DNA from: Halichondria panicea
Taxonomy: Eukaryota; Porifera; Demospongiae; Suberitida; Halichondriidae
NCBI RefSeq assembly: GCF_963675165.1
Contig: NC_087389.1
Coordinates: 6,468,621-6,532,620, forward strand
Length of the DNA: 64,000 bases
Direction: 5' to 3'
Part shown: one piece after another, positions 37,406 through 48,398 of the stretch
How the letters are laid out: each line of letters starts with the position of its first letter
Numbering within the stretch: the stretch's first letter is position 1
Position numbers and translations under genes: made by a program
Notes under the pieces: model-generated
Told to the model about the DNA's origin: nothing
The model's input: only the letters and a program-made list of their open reading frames with translations
The model's database searches: none

Positions 37406-39593
37406 CGTACATTCAATAAGGATTATCCCACATATGCAAAGTAGAGCTTGTATTCATTTCAATGGTGTAGGGTTACACACTACCTGTTTATGGCCATTAG
37501 CCATGGAGGAACATATGATATCAGCTAACACATGATGATTGCCACACAAATGGAAGTATTAGCATAATTACTGCCTATTAATGCTGCTATAGTTACCTCC
37601 AGTGAAGTAGGGCACTTGAGATAGCCCACAACACACAACCCAGTGTTGTTGTTGTCAGTACTTGTGGGTAGCTAATCAACCACAATTAAGCTAATGAATG
37701 TACTGCTAGTAGTTGAGTGGGTGGAGATAGAGGCGCAATATAAGAGACCCTACACAACTAGTGTGTCTGATCTGGGGGGTGCTGAGTACCCACACAACTA
37801 GTGTGTCTGATCTGGGGGGTGCTGAGTACCCACACAACTAGTGTGTCTGATCTGGGGGGTGCTGAGTACCCACACAACTAGTGTGTCTGATCTAGGGGGT
37901 GCTGAGACCCTACACAACTAGTGTGTCTGATCTGGGGGTGCTGAGTACCCACACAACTAGTGTGTCTGATCTGGGGGGTGCTGAGTACCCACACAACTAG
38001 TGTGTCTGATCTGGGGGGTGCTGAGTACCCACACAACTAGTGTGTCTGATCTGGGGGGTGCTGAGTACCCACACAACTAGTGTGTCTGATCTAGGGGGTG
38101 CTGAGACCCTACACAACTAGTGTGTCTGATCTGGGGGGTGCTGAGACCCTACACAACTAGTGTGTCTGATCTGGGGGGTGCTGAGACCCTACACAACTAG
38201 TGTGTCTGATCTGGGGGGTGCTGAGTACCCACACAACTAGTGTGTCTGATCTAGGGGGTGCTGAGACCCTACACAACTAGTGTGTCTGATCTAGGGGGTG
38301 CTGAGTACCCACACAAAGGCTTTCGTGAAGCTAACCTATAAATCTAAAGTCTTTCTAGAAAGCTTTCTATACGCATAGTACTGAGTTATTGTTAAACACT
38401 TACAAGTGGCAATATTAGGTTATCATTAATCACCCACTAAAGGAGCTATTAAAACACACACACAGTATAATTATAGAGGTACTAACTGCATGTCCTGTGC
38501 AGCATAGTATACACAGACGGACAAGGACAGGCTTATTGATATATACACAGTAACTTGACTGTTAGTCTATGCTCAGTTGATGCTACATTTAGCAGCTATT
38601 GTGTCCACAGAGATGGAGGGTGTTGCATGCATGGTCTGTATTACACAACCTAGGCTCCAGACATCATCATAATTATATACATAGTTAACCACAGTGGTGT
38701 ACTGTGAGCCACTGAGACCCTCCCCTGTCACATGCTGCAGACCCAGACCCTCCCCCCCTCACAGGCAGTGGTTGCAGGCCCAGACCCCCCCCCCACACAC
38801 ACACTATAATTATATATACAACCCCCGTATAGTGAGGTCAGCTCTCAGTGGTGACAAGCACCTACTAAAGTTGTACCAATAACTTTGAGACGAGTTTCAT
38901 TATTAAGGAATGACAAACAAAAAGAGACTATTTCCCCTCTCGCTATGGTTGTTAGTAAACACAGAGACAGTTTCTAGTCTAGCGTAATACGTTCAAAGTC
39001 TGCAACCAAAGCTCACTATGTATTTCTAAGAATACAGATCATATTGCATCAACAAATGATTATCTTACTATGCTATACACAGGCAACAAACACTGGTTGG
39101 TTTGCAGCACTCCCCCCCCCCCCCCACCACTCACCTGCTAGTGTCAGATGCCCTGTCAGGCTCTGCACTAGACCTAGTGAGTTCTGAGCGACACAATAAT
39201 AAGCTCCAGCATCAGAGGTCTGCAGTGAAGTAATGACTAGATTCCCTCCATCTTGGGACACTCTAGTGCTGAGCTGCACTGCAAGGTTGTCTTTGTACCA
39301 GCTAATAGTTGGTTGGGGGCTGCCAGCTGCACTGCAGTCCAGGGTTGCCATTAAGTAGGCAGTCTGATTGGCCGGCTGTTTAATGAACTGTGGAGATGTG
39401 CCTTGTGCTGTGTGTGTGGTGTGGTGGGCGGGCATACACTATAGGCTTGTACACTAAGTGGATACAACAATACCACAACAAAGCTTGTACAAACACAACT
39501 ACCACAATGATACAATGACTCACCAGCACCGCAGGCCACTCTCAATAGGTGGGCGACCACTAGTGTCAGGAACAAGCTGCTTTTCTCTCTCAT
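29353..39593 (-). CDS. single-pass receptor, 6 Ig + 3 FN3 domains, long tail
   Basis: 16 exons close in frame to 1682 aa: 39524-39593, 39135-39407, 37066-37326, 36854-36953, 36428-36627, 35371-35643, 35016-35162, 34656-34799, 34267-34422, 33912-34037, 33529-33855, 32925-32998, 32369-32864, 32086-32232, 31778-31862, 29353-31522. A signal peptide (MREKSSLFLTLVVAHLLRVA) precedes six Ig domains (about aa 25-583; typical C...W...YYC in Ig1), three FN3 domains (584-882), one membrane helix (VWFIAVVAVGTVLVMSCLMI, about 890-915) with a juxtamembrane CCKYCWKC, and a 765-residue disordered tail rich in Ser, Pro and His, with a Q9 run. It ends SSHV, a class I PDZ-ligand pattern. The layout resembles Robo/DCC-type guidance and adhesion receptors, but orthology is not claimed. 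It probably signals at the cell surface; no kinase or phosphatase domain is present. It is head to head with the PH adaptor gene. Confidence 0.85.
33431..33492. repeat. ACATGT/GTACAT short tandem repeat
   Basis: TGTACA-type hexamers in the intron just 3' of an FN3 exon of the receptor. They generate a spurious Cys/Thr frame. Confidence 0.85.
36246..36425. repeat. 85-bp tandem duplication next to a receptor exon
   Basis: GCATACCACACTCAACCCACGACTATTTGT... occurs twice, and a third partial unit (GCATACCACACTCACCCACG) forms the true splice donor of the Ig3 exon on the minus strand. Each copy therefore carries a decayed version of the exon-intron border. Confidence 0.75.
37373..37402. repeat. GT microsatellite
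   Basis: A short GT run in a receptor intron, just upstream (in gene direction) of the Ig2 exon. Confidence 0.8.
37747..38317. repeat. 40-bp minisatellite, about 14 copies, receptor intron
   Basis: The unit ACACAACTAGTGTGTCTGAT + CTGGGGGGTGCTGAGTACCC is tandemly repeated. Variants are CTAGGGGG and GAGACCCT. ACTAGT at the unit start is palindromic. It lies in the intron between the Ig1 and Ig2 exons. Confidence 0.95.
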
Positions 39594-40000
39594 GATTCTT
39601 ACTTACCTAGCTATTATTGGCTACTGTCTCTACAGACTCTACAATATCCACTCGACTGTTTGCATTGGAATTCAAAACATGCTTGGAATCTTCACAAGCC
39701 GTCACGCCCCCACTCCTCCAGCCACGTGTGGTGAACTTTGAACCGTAGCCATACGGCCACGGCTATGCGGGGGAGCTGGGGGATAGGGGGAAATCCCTGT
39801 AATATTACTGTAATGGGCGTGGTAACTACATTCTTCACTAATAATTGATTTACACAGCAAACAAACAAAGAGACGTTAGCTTTATAGTAGACGCAGCCAC
39901 TGACGTACACTGCCTATACTTGCAAGAGCTACTATACCTGCTACCTACCTGTATCATCAGAGCGCTGCCCGGTGGTGTCACTAGTGATCCGTTGGTTGCA
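39594..40000. promoter_or_regulatory. shared head-to-head promoter region
   Basis: Only 407 bp separate the start codon of the Ig/FN3 receptor (-) from that of the PH adaptor (+). It includes a GC-rich stretch near 39740-39800 and CACGTG-like CCACGTGTGG at 39721. I see no TATA box. Co-regulation is inferred from spacing. Confidence 0.45.
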
Positions 40001-40489
40001 ATGGCCCCCTATAAGATACTCAAGCAAGGCTACATGGAGAAAGAGCCTCCACTCTCAAAGAGAGGACTCCGCAAGGTGCCAGCCTGCACAGTCGCACTAT
40101 TAACAGCTAATATAAACCTGACAGTTGCACTAGCAGCCTATAAGATACCTTACAAGCAAGGCATCCTGTAGCTAGAGCTCTGAGCCTCCATGCATGAATA
40201 GTGTATCTACAAAGCTTTGAATAGCATCATCACATACAGTCAATGATTGTGCCTCTCTCACAGAAACTGCTGCGGTATTGGTTTGTGCTTGTGGAGGATA
40301 AGAAACAAGTGGCGCTGGTCTACTTTAGGAACGAGGACCAGTACATCGCACGTCAGCGTAATGATGGGTTCATTCGTGTGGACGAGAGTGAGTCTATCAG
40401 TGTGGTGGGGGACTACATGGGCCGCAAGCATGCGTTCGTCATCAAGACCAGCAAGGGAGAATATACTCTGGCCCCAGAGAGCAGGTGAG

Positions 40490-40531
<42 letters not shown>

Positions 40532-40606
40532 CTGTCTAGCCTCGTGTGTGTAGGGAGGGTGTGTGAGTGGGTGTGGGTGTGTGTGTGTGGGTGTACGTAT
40601 GGATGT

Positions 40607-40648
<42 letters not shown>

Positions 40649-40658
40649 AGGGGGGTTG

Positions 40659-40722
<64 letters not shown>

Positions 40723-41622
40723 GGTGTGTGGTTCATGTTGATAGAATTAATGTGACAAATTAGTGATTGTTTGCCAGCACTGTGGTTGGTTGTGTGGGAG
40801 GACAGGGGACAAGTGGTTCTGCTGTAATAGCATAATCAATAAAGCCGTGGTACACACTCAGTCATTGTAATCATAATAGCTGGTGTAGCCAGTAACTCTG
40901 ATGTGTAGTGTATCTAGTGTTTGCTGAATTGTCTGATCCTCATCTCAACCATTCTCATAGTTGTCCTTTAGCAAGGCCATTATCTTGAGAGAAGACTGAA
41001 ACAATCAGTATATTGTGTGTAGGTCATGATGGTCTGTTGTAGCTAACTATACTTGTTGACACATAGCCAGGCTCCCCTGACATTTGCCACTTGTTTATTT
41101 TCATTTGCTGCTTGTGTTGTGAGATTCTTTACTTTGAACATTAGATGTAAATTAATGGCATACAAATTGCTCTCCTCTATGACTGATGAATGGCCTGTGC
41201 TGTGTTTGAATCATCACGCTATTATTCTAGAGTATTGTACAAACTGTCAACATGTTGTATCATAAAGAGAAAAGGTTTGGCAGGTTTAAAAGCATCAGTA
41301 AGTGGTGACTCTGTGTGTTTGGGTGTGGCAGACATAACCCTGGCTAGCTAGCTAGGTAGTGGCCGTCTTAACTTGATTACACGCAGTACTGGAGGTCGCA
41401 GTGTTGGCATGGAAACGGTGTGGTGTATTTGTTAAACTGTTGTAGAAAATGTATTCCAAGTCATGCCACATTCTTGTGTTAATGAGGACAGTTTCAGGAA
41501 AGCCTCTGATCTCATGTTATTATATTAATTAGGCTGGCTTCTACAGTGAGCCTCTGGTATGCACTAGCCGGATGTTTGACACTGTATGTGGCTGGTACGG
41601 TTTTATAGTACCAGTGTGTGTG

Positions 41623-41705
<83 letters not shown>

Positions 41706-44573
41706 TGTGTGTGTGTAGGGTCAGTGATGTGTTAGCACTCCACTTTGCCTCGTAGCTATCACTGTGATAATTAACATGTACAGTATTGTGTTACCTACCG
41801 TTGTCAAGGGCGACCATTTGCTCCTGTAGCTATGTGCACTGATGAAATGGTCAATTAAACAAATTAAATGCTCACAATTAAATGCACATAATGTACGTGC
41901 CAATATTAAGCCACGCCCCTCTCAGGTACGACCTGCACGAGTGGTTGTTCACACTGCACAATTCTCTGGAGGTGTTCAAAAAGAGGCAGGAAAAGACGAG
42001 ACAACGACAAGCGATGCGACCACGCTCAAACACTGTCGATAGCAGCAACTCACGAGCGCAGCAAGGTGGGTGTGGCTAGTGGGCGGAGTCTGATGGGTGG
42101 GTGTGGTTAGTGGGAGGAGTCTGAGGAGCCGTAACTTGATGTATTTTGTAGTTACAGGAAATGATGTGACTATTTTTTTTTATTTGGGATTTTAGCAAAT
42201 TGTTGCATTTTGCAGGTGCCTCAGGTGGAGGTCAGCGTACTCCCCCACACACACCCATTAGACGTGCCCCACCCCCTCCTGTACAGAGGAGACGCCCACA
42301 CAGACCTGCCCCTGAACCACCCTCCTCCACAGGAGAGCCTGCAGCTGGTATGAAGAGTCACTACATAGCCTATGATCTTTATTATAATAACTTGATTTAT
42401 TGCTGTCTATCTATAATTACACAGAGTACCCTCTTGTGGAGGACGAGACTCCGCCCCCTGGTTACAGTGTGTCTGATAGCGTTGCTATGTCACATGACCT
42501 TACTGACCTGGATATATCACTGGTAGATCACGATGTACAGGAGAATGGTAACGAGGAGGGGAGGTACCCACTAAATGAACCCAACGACCTCGTCCTTGAA
42601 ACAAGGTATATACACACACATGGAGCAGAATTAAAGTTACAGAATGCATCTGATTTTTACTTGCTGAGTTGTTTGTCTTTTCAGAAATAATTATTCGCGT
42701 ACATTCTTCATAGGTCTAATCTGATGCACCAGACGTCAAGTTCTATGCCTGACCTTTTGACCCACGATGGCGAGGACACGCCCACCACCAGCCCAGAGGA
42801 GGAGCGGACTAACGAGCTGGGGCATGAGGGAAATTCCCCTCAAGAAAACCAGTAAGTAACCTAGCTCTGATTTCAAAGCTAAAATACCCATTTATAATTA
42901 TTATGGTTAAGTGTAGTTTGTACGTGTAACCATGGTGACTGCCCGCCCCCTCACAGCCTCCACACACGTCACACACGTCATCACAGTCTAACTATAACAG
43001 AGATCAAAGCTAAGAAGAAACGATCGTCACGACGACAAGGAAGCCTCAAAGTACGCAGTCGGTCCCCCCCTGAGATGCCACCACCGCCCCCTCCTGAGGG
43101 GGGAATCCCTACCAGCCCCACCCTCCTTGAGGAACCGACCAATGGGCTTGCAGCCGAGGGGCTAGATGTAATGGATGTACTGGACGATATTGAACACCAA
43201 ATCGATGAAATATCAGATGAATTCAGTCCCAAACCCAGTGTCCCTGCGCCAGTCCGTGGGTGTACATTCACCCCTGAGCGTAGTACTAGTCCAGGTCATG
43301 ATACTACTGATGGCTTTGATGAGAATGAGTGGCTGTGTGATGTCCCTTTAAACCACACCCCCTTTAGCCACGCCCCCCTCCGTACTGAGGTACGACAAGG
43401 CATACTAGCATCTCCTGAGAATGCAGAGACTGAGACTATTCCTCCAACACTCCACCATGGAGGTCAGCATCGCAAGGGAAAGCAGGTCAGCTAGTATTAT
43501 AGTATACTAGGCCCTCTCTGTGTGTGGGTGTGTGCGTGTGTATGGGGTGTGGGGGGTGTACTGTGTGTGTGTCTACATATTGTGTAGTCAAGGTTACGCT
43601 AGCATTATTTTGAGACCAACAGGAGTAGCTAGGTGAATATTCATCAACTATCCTGTTGTCATGTGAGCATTGAGAAGCATAACACTCGCTATAAAATTTA
43701 CTGCATTCGATTTACAGGGAGTCCATGAAATGAGTCAGACATTTTCATGGACATACTTGGGTCCATGAAATGTGTCCATGAAACCATTTCAGTGCGTACT
43801 GCATGACACAATCACGTGTTTATCACGAGGTTTTATAATTATATTATTATTATACTTGTAGTGATCGTTTGTACATTTGGTAGAACTTTTGTCTAGTCTC
43901 AACTATATTGATGTGCGTCACTGTATTGCACACGTTCACTGTATTTCTCAACTTCAGGTAATGTTCAAAGAGCAGGTGGAGGATATTATCCCCATTACGT
44001 ACGAACCTGTTGCCGATGGTAACTACGATTCTGCTGACTCATCAGATAATGATCAAATAATTCCATCAAGTGTGGCAGAGCTCAAGAAGAGGTTGTTTGG
44101 TGACAGGGAGGGGGAGGCGGCTCGTTACAAGAGGGAGGGGCCACTCAGCCCAAGCCACACCCACCCACTTAACGCCAACTTTGACGTGGGATACAGCTTT
44201 GAGGGTCAAAGTTCAGCAGAGAACCCTCCAAACATCAACAACAACAATAGCGGTATGCGTTCATTAGTCATAATAATATACGAACTAGGCAGAATGAGGT
44301 CTGTTTAGCTAACTTTGATAAATTGTCCTATTGCTAATGTCGTATTTCAAAGCTGAAAGATGCGTTTAGTACTAATTACATACGTAGTGTGCTCAGATCA
44401 GTGATTGTTTTTGGGGCCATAATTATTTTAACTCAAGATTGTGTACATGTGTGTGTGCACTAGCTGACCATAGCTGGCATTGTGAGCATTCTAAGAATAG
44501 TAGCTCTCCAAGAGCATTCACACACATGGCAGTGCATGTACGCATAATAATAATAATAATAATGATAATAATG

Positions 44574-44613
<40 letters not shown>

Positions 44614-45436
44614 TAATAATAATAATAATAATAATGATAATAATAATAATAATAATAATGATAATGGTTGGTTGTGTCCATGTAGTCAGTAGCTCACAGG
44701 AAGGCAGGATTATTGTGTGTGGCAGTTAGATTACTGGATTACTGTGTGTGGCAGTTAGATTACTGGATTACTGTGTGTGGCAGTTAGTTTGCATTGTGAT
44801 GATGTCTCAATTTGTGCAGGTGGGGACGCTAGTAACCACAACAACGAGACAAACTTGTACGACCATCCTTGGGAGTCTAAGTCTATCACCACATTCAAAC
44901 CGCCCCCTAAGACCACACCCCTTCCTCAAGTGACCACACCTATTCATCATGAGACTACACCCCCTCCGCCAGTGGCCCCTAAGCCTGTATCTCCGCCCAC
45001 GGTCACGGAGGACAGTGTGGCAAGTGCTTGGAGTCAGCGATCGCCCCTAGCGATAGACAACGATTCGTTGCTAAGCAGCATCAGTTGTACGCTACAGGAG
45101 ACGTCCAAATATGGAAGTGACTCGCTCCTTAACAGCAGCAGCTATGAGGCTATAAAGAAGAAGAATGAAGTTCGATTCTCGTCAAAAGGAGAACTGGAGA
45201 AGATCCGCGCTGAGCATCGTAGGGACCCGCCCCCTCCTCCACAGACAGGGGATTCTCCATCTCCACAGGGGAATTCCCCTCAAGCCATGAAGAGGAAGTG
45301 GCCGAACGGACAGCGACCATTTGCTGGCCCTCCCAAGACAGCTGCATCATTGGACACTCTGAGTGAGCCTAAGCCCAACACTAGAGTCACGTACGATGCT
45401 AATACCAACTCTCACATCTATCGCTCACTAGTATAG
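40001..45436 (+). CDS. PH-domain scaffold/adaptor protein, 9 exons
   Basis: 775 aa, in frame over 40001-40075, 40264-40484, 41926-42065, 42216-42347, 42425-42605, 42714-42851, 42957-43485, 43958-44252, 44820-45436. The first three exons encode a pleckstrin-homology domain (about aa 7-118): KQGYMEKEPP, LLRYWFVLVEDKKQ at the start, and the conserved closing Trp helix DLHEWLFTLHNSLEVF. The remainder is disordered, with SH3-ligand-like proline clusters (PPPPVQRRRP, MPPPPPPEGG), acidic patches and scattered Tyr (ITYEPV, NETNLYDHPW, SHIYRSLV). The C-terminus RSLV fits a class I PDZ ligand. By analogy with PH adaptors it probably sits at membranes via phosphoinositides and recruits SH3 and PDZ partners; no exact family is recognised. 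The ATG is the first in a favourable context, though the frame stays open upstream. Confidence 0.8.
40497..40735. repeat. CA then GT microsatellites
   Basis: A CA run at 40494-40529 is followed by interrupted GT runs to 40735, in the long second intron of the PH adaptor gene. The opposite strands could pair as a hairpin in the transcript. Confidence 0.9.
41619..41717. repeat. GT microsatellite
   Basis: About 95 bp of nearly pure GT in the second intron of the PH adaptor gene. Confidence 0.95.
44545..44664. repeat. AAT/GAT trinucleotide repeat
   Basis: About 120 bp of ATA/ATG triplets in the last intron of the PH adaptor gene. A 29-bp unit (TTACTGTGTGTGGCAGTTAG) follows in three copies at 44713-44790. 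Confidence 0.9.
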
Positions 45437-45755
45437 AGACTGGCCGACCAATCAGAACAACTGTGTTTATCGAGTAGCCATGGCAACAATGTGTGTACAA
45501 TCATTCCCTTTTTGATTTATACACAACCTCAAAATCAGTTTTATATCAACTAATTAATTGCACTAACATGCACAGTGATGTCTCCATTCTGTATATTGAT
45601 AGTTTCATTTGCTCTGAGTGTATTTTGACTGTGATAAACATTTAATTTCAACAATTATTCAGAACATTGTGTAACAAGACAATAATAGCAACAGATCGAA
45701 GATAAGAAAATACATTAATAGAAGCCATAGTCATAGCTATAGCTTGTGTCGTTGT

Positions 45756-47020
45756 TCATCGTGCGTCAAATACAATAACTAGTTCACTGTCAAGGAATAA
45801 TAATAATAACAACACGAGTGTACCAATACTGACATTGCTAACACGCACACACACGAGTGTACCAATACTGACATTGCTAACACACGAGTGTACCAATACT
45901 GACATTGCTAACACACAAGTGTACCAATACTGACACTGCTAACACACGAGTGTACCAATACTGACACTGCTAACACACGAGTGTACCAATACTGACACTG
46001 CTAACACACAAGTGTACCAATACTGACACTGCTAACACACAAGTGTACCAATACTGACACTGCTGACACACGAGTGTACCAATACTGACATTGCTGACAC
46101 ACGAGTGTACCAATACTGACACTGCTAACACACAAGTGTACCAATACTGACACTGCTAACACACAAGTGTACCAATACTGACACTGCTGACACACGAGTG
46201 TACCAATACTGACATTGCTAACACACGAGTGTACCAATACTGACACTGCTAACACACAAGTGTACCAATACTGACATTGCTAACACACGAGTGTACCAAT
46301 ACTGACACTGCTAACACACAAGTGTACCAATACTGACATTGCTAACACACGAGTGTACCAATACTGACATTGCTAACACACGAGCGAGTGTACCAATACT
46401 GACATTGCTAACACACGAGTGTACCAATACTGACATTGCTAACACACGAGTGTACCAATACTGACACTGCTAACACACATGCAAGCTCCAACAATTCCAA
46501 TACTGCCACCATGCATGCACACAACTAATTGAAGTACCATAATTATAGCGGGAAATTTTCGAGGCACTTAAAATGTCATGAATGGCCTATCAAAGCATTT
46601 TGTTGAGTTAAATGATGTTGTGTCTTCCGTTAGCATTCCGTGAACCAGAGGATTGTGGCAACTCACGATAACAGTAAAGGTCAAAGGTGTGTCCCTCCAA
46701 AATTTCGCGCTACGGTATTAAGAGTACAAGTAGCTATAATTATATACTGGTACGGTATACACATGATTATTTTGAGGATACTTCTTTTGGTTCGTTTCTT
46801 GTACATGATTCTGTAGCCACACTCTTGACAACGAATCGGATCCCTCGGCTTCACCTCATTCTCACTGTGACATTCTGTGTGTGTGGGTGGTGTGGGTGGC
46901 GTGGGTGTGTGTGTGCTGCATACCTCCACAGATATATGTCATAGGTTGCTTGGATTGGTTGGGGGGAGCATTGGGGTTAGGTGTAGCTCCTCCTGATGCC
47001 GCTGGTGTGCCAGGATCCAT
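45756..47020 (-). CDS. POLR2K: RNA polymerase subunit RPABC4 (RPB12)
   Basis: Three exons, 46924-47020, 46782-46874 and a 23-nt last exon 45756-45778, encode a 70-aa protein. The zinc-ribbon core matches the eukaryotic subunit closely: [17 protein letters not shown] with [18 protein letters not shown], giving the four Cys CxxC...CxxC. The last exon supplies IIVFDAR and the TGA. This small subunit is shared by RNA polymerases I, II and III and binds one zinc. The N-terminal about 28 residues ([20 protein letters not shown]...) are a variable disordered leader, as in animals. The second intron is about 1 kb and holds a 31-bp minisatellite and a MITE, so the terminal micro-exon is easily missed. 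It is tail to tail with the PH adaptor gene, 319 bp apart. Confidence 0.93.
45812..46478. repeat. 31-bp minisatellite, about 20 copies, POLR2K intron
   Basis: Unit CACGAGTGTACCAATACTGA + CATTGCTAACA. Main variants are CACAAG, CACTGCT and CTGACA. It lies entirely within the second POLR2K intron, immediately upstream (in gene direction) of the 23-nt terminal exon. Confidence 0.95.
46535..46718. mobile_element. MITE, TAGCGGGAAATTTTCGAGGCACTT family
   Basis: ACCATAATTATAGCGGGAAA at the left is inverted at the right (CCAAAATTTCGCGCTACGGT). The ends are shared with the outer element at 14464-15100. It lies in the second POLR2K intron. Confidence 0.65.
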
Positions 47021-47769
47021 CCTTATTTACTAGCTGAAAAGGTCGTCAAGCTTCTGCACGATGATATATAAAAGGGGCGGGGCTGGTCTTTCTTCTTCTT
47101 CTTCTTCTTTGTAGCCTCCAAATAATGAAGAGTAGCCCATTGGGCAGACGAAAAAGAATATTGAAAATGGGTATTATTATAACACGCAGTAAGAGGGTGG
47201 AGCTTTAAACCAATGTGCTTGTGAGAAGGAGATCAGCGCGGGTTTGCCTTAGATCTTTGATGAAGAGCAAGAGCCACTCTTGCGCATGGGCAGCTTTCAG
47301 CCAGACAAGGCCTTGCAGGAGATTGTAGAGGGTGTCATGTAGTGCCCTTGGGTCGTGGGGGAGGTGAACACTGGTCTTTCACGTGTGGGGACACTGCGCA
47401 TGCGTATAAGTTACTCTCCGTGTCTGGACAGATTTCGCAATCTACCCGCAATACTCGCAACACCTTGTACTTGTAGCTAGTACTCCTGCGGTCTCCTCCA
47501 TGGGTGGGAACTGTCGGTCTCCATGGCATCTCCTTGGAGACTCTGACGTCAATGGCCTGGAATATTCCCAGATCCAGTTCCAGAAGCTCAGTTCCTTTGA
47601 AGATTGAATGAGAAGCAAAGTATCTTGCTGGAAGAGGTGAGTTTCTTTGCTTGTAGCTCGCATGTTTGCAGGAATGTTAGGCTAGGAAGCCTTGTGGAGC
47701 ATTGTAGCATTGTTTGCTGTCTATTTCAGTATTTGGACATGTTTTTCTGATTACTATCGACTTGATTTT
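47021..47769. promoter_or_regulatory. POLR2K upstream region with NRF1-like motif
   Basis: Contains TGCGCATGCG at 47395-47404, a TTC run at 47090-47110, and GATATATAAAAGG at 47062. No coding exon is convincing. The NRF1-type motif sits about 375 bp upstream of the POLR2K start and could serve it or an unseen + strand transcript. Confidence 0.35.
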
Positions 47770-48398
47770 TTGCAGAACCATCGCGAGCCTTCCACTGTGT
47801 TGCAGAACCATCGCGAGCCTTCCACTGTGTTGCAGAACCATCGCGAGCCTTCCACTGTGTTGCAGAACCATCGCAAGCCTTTCACTGTGTTGCAGAACCA
47901 TCGCGAGCCTTCCACCGTGTTGCAGAACCATCGCGAGCCTTCCACCGTGTTGCAGAACCATCGAGAGCCTTCCACCGTGTTGCAGAACCATCGAGAGCCT
48001 TCCACCGTGTTGCAGAACCATCGAGAGCCTCCTTCTACCGTGTTGCAGAACCATCGCGAGCCTTCCACCGTGTTGCAGAACCATCGCGAGCCTTCCACTG
48101 TGTTGCAGAACCATCACCAGCCTTCCACTGTGTTGCAGAACCATCGAGAGCCTTCCACCGTGTTGCAGAACCATCGCCAGCCTTCCACCGTGTTGCAGAA
48201 CCATCGCCAGCCTTCCACCCGTGTTGCAGAACCATCGCCAGCCTTTCACTGTGTTGCAGAACCATCACCAGCCTTCCACTGTGTTGCAGAACCATCGAGA
48301 GCCTTCCACCGTGTTGCAGAACCATCACCAGCCTTCCACTGTGTTGCAGAACCATCGAGAGCCTTCCACCGTGTTGCAGAACCAGCGCGAGCCTTCCA
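47770..48398. repeat. 30-bp minisatellite, about 21 copies, open in several frames
   Basis: Unit TTGCAGAACCATCGCGAGCC + TTCCACCGTG, with GCGAG/GAGAG/CACCAG variants and one 32-bp and one 31-bp copy. Being 30 bp without stops, it reads as 10-residue repeats (LQNHREPSTV) on the + strand and GRLAMVLQHS-type repeats on the - strand. A good donor (ATT|GTAAGT) follows at 48409. Coding status is undecided. Confidence 0.9.

Noticed and set aside
44545-44664. Ile/Met or Tyr-rich open frame
   Set aside because: A translated AAT/GAT trinucleotide repeat in an intron.
46001-46255. Repetitive Val/Ser/Cys protein on the minus strand
   Set aside because: A frame through the 31-bp minisatellite inside the POLR2K intron. 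It shifts frame because 31 is not a multiple of three.
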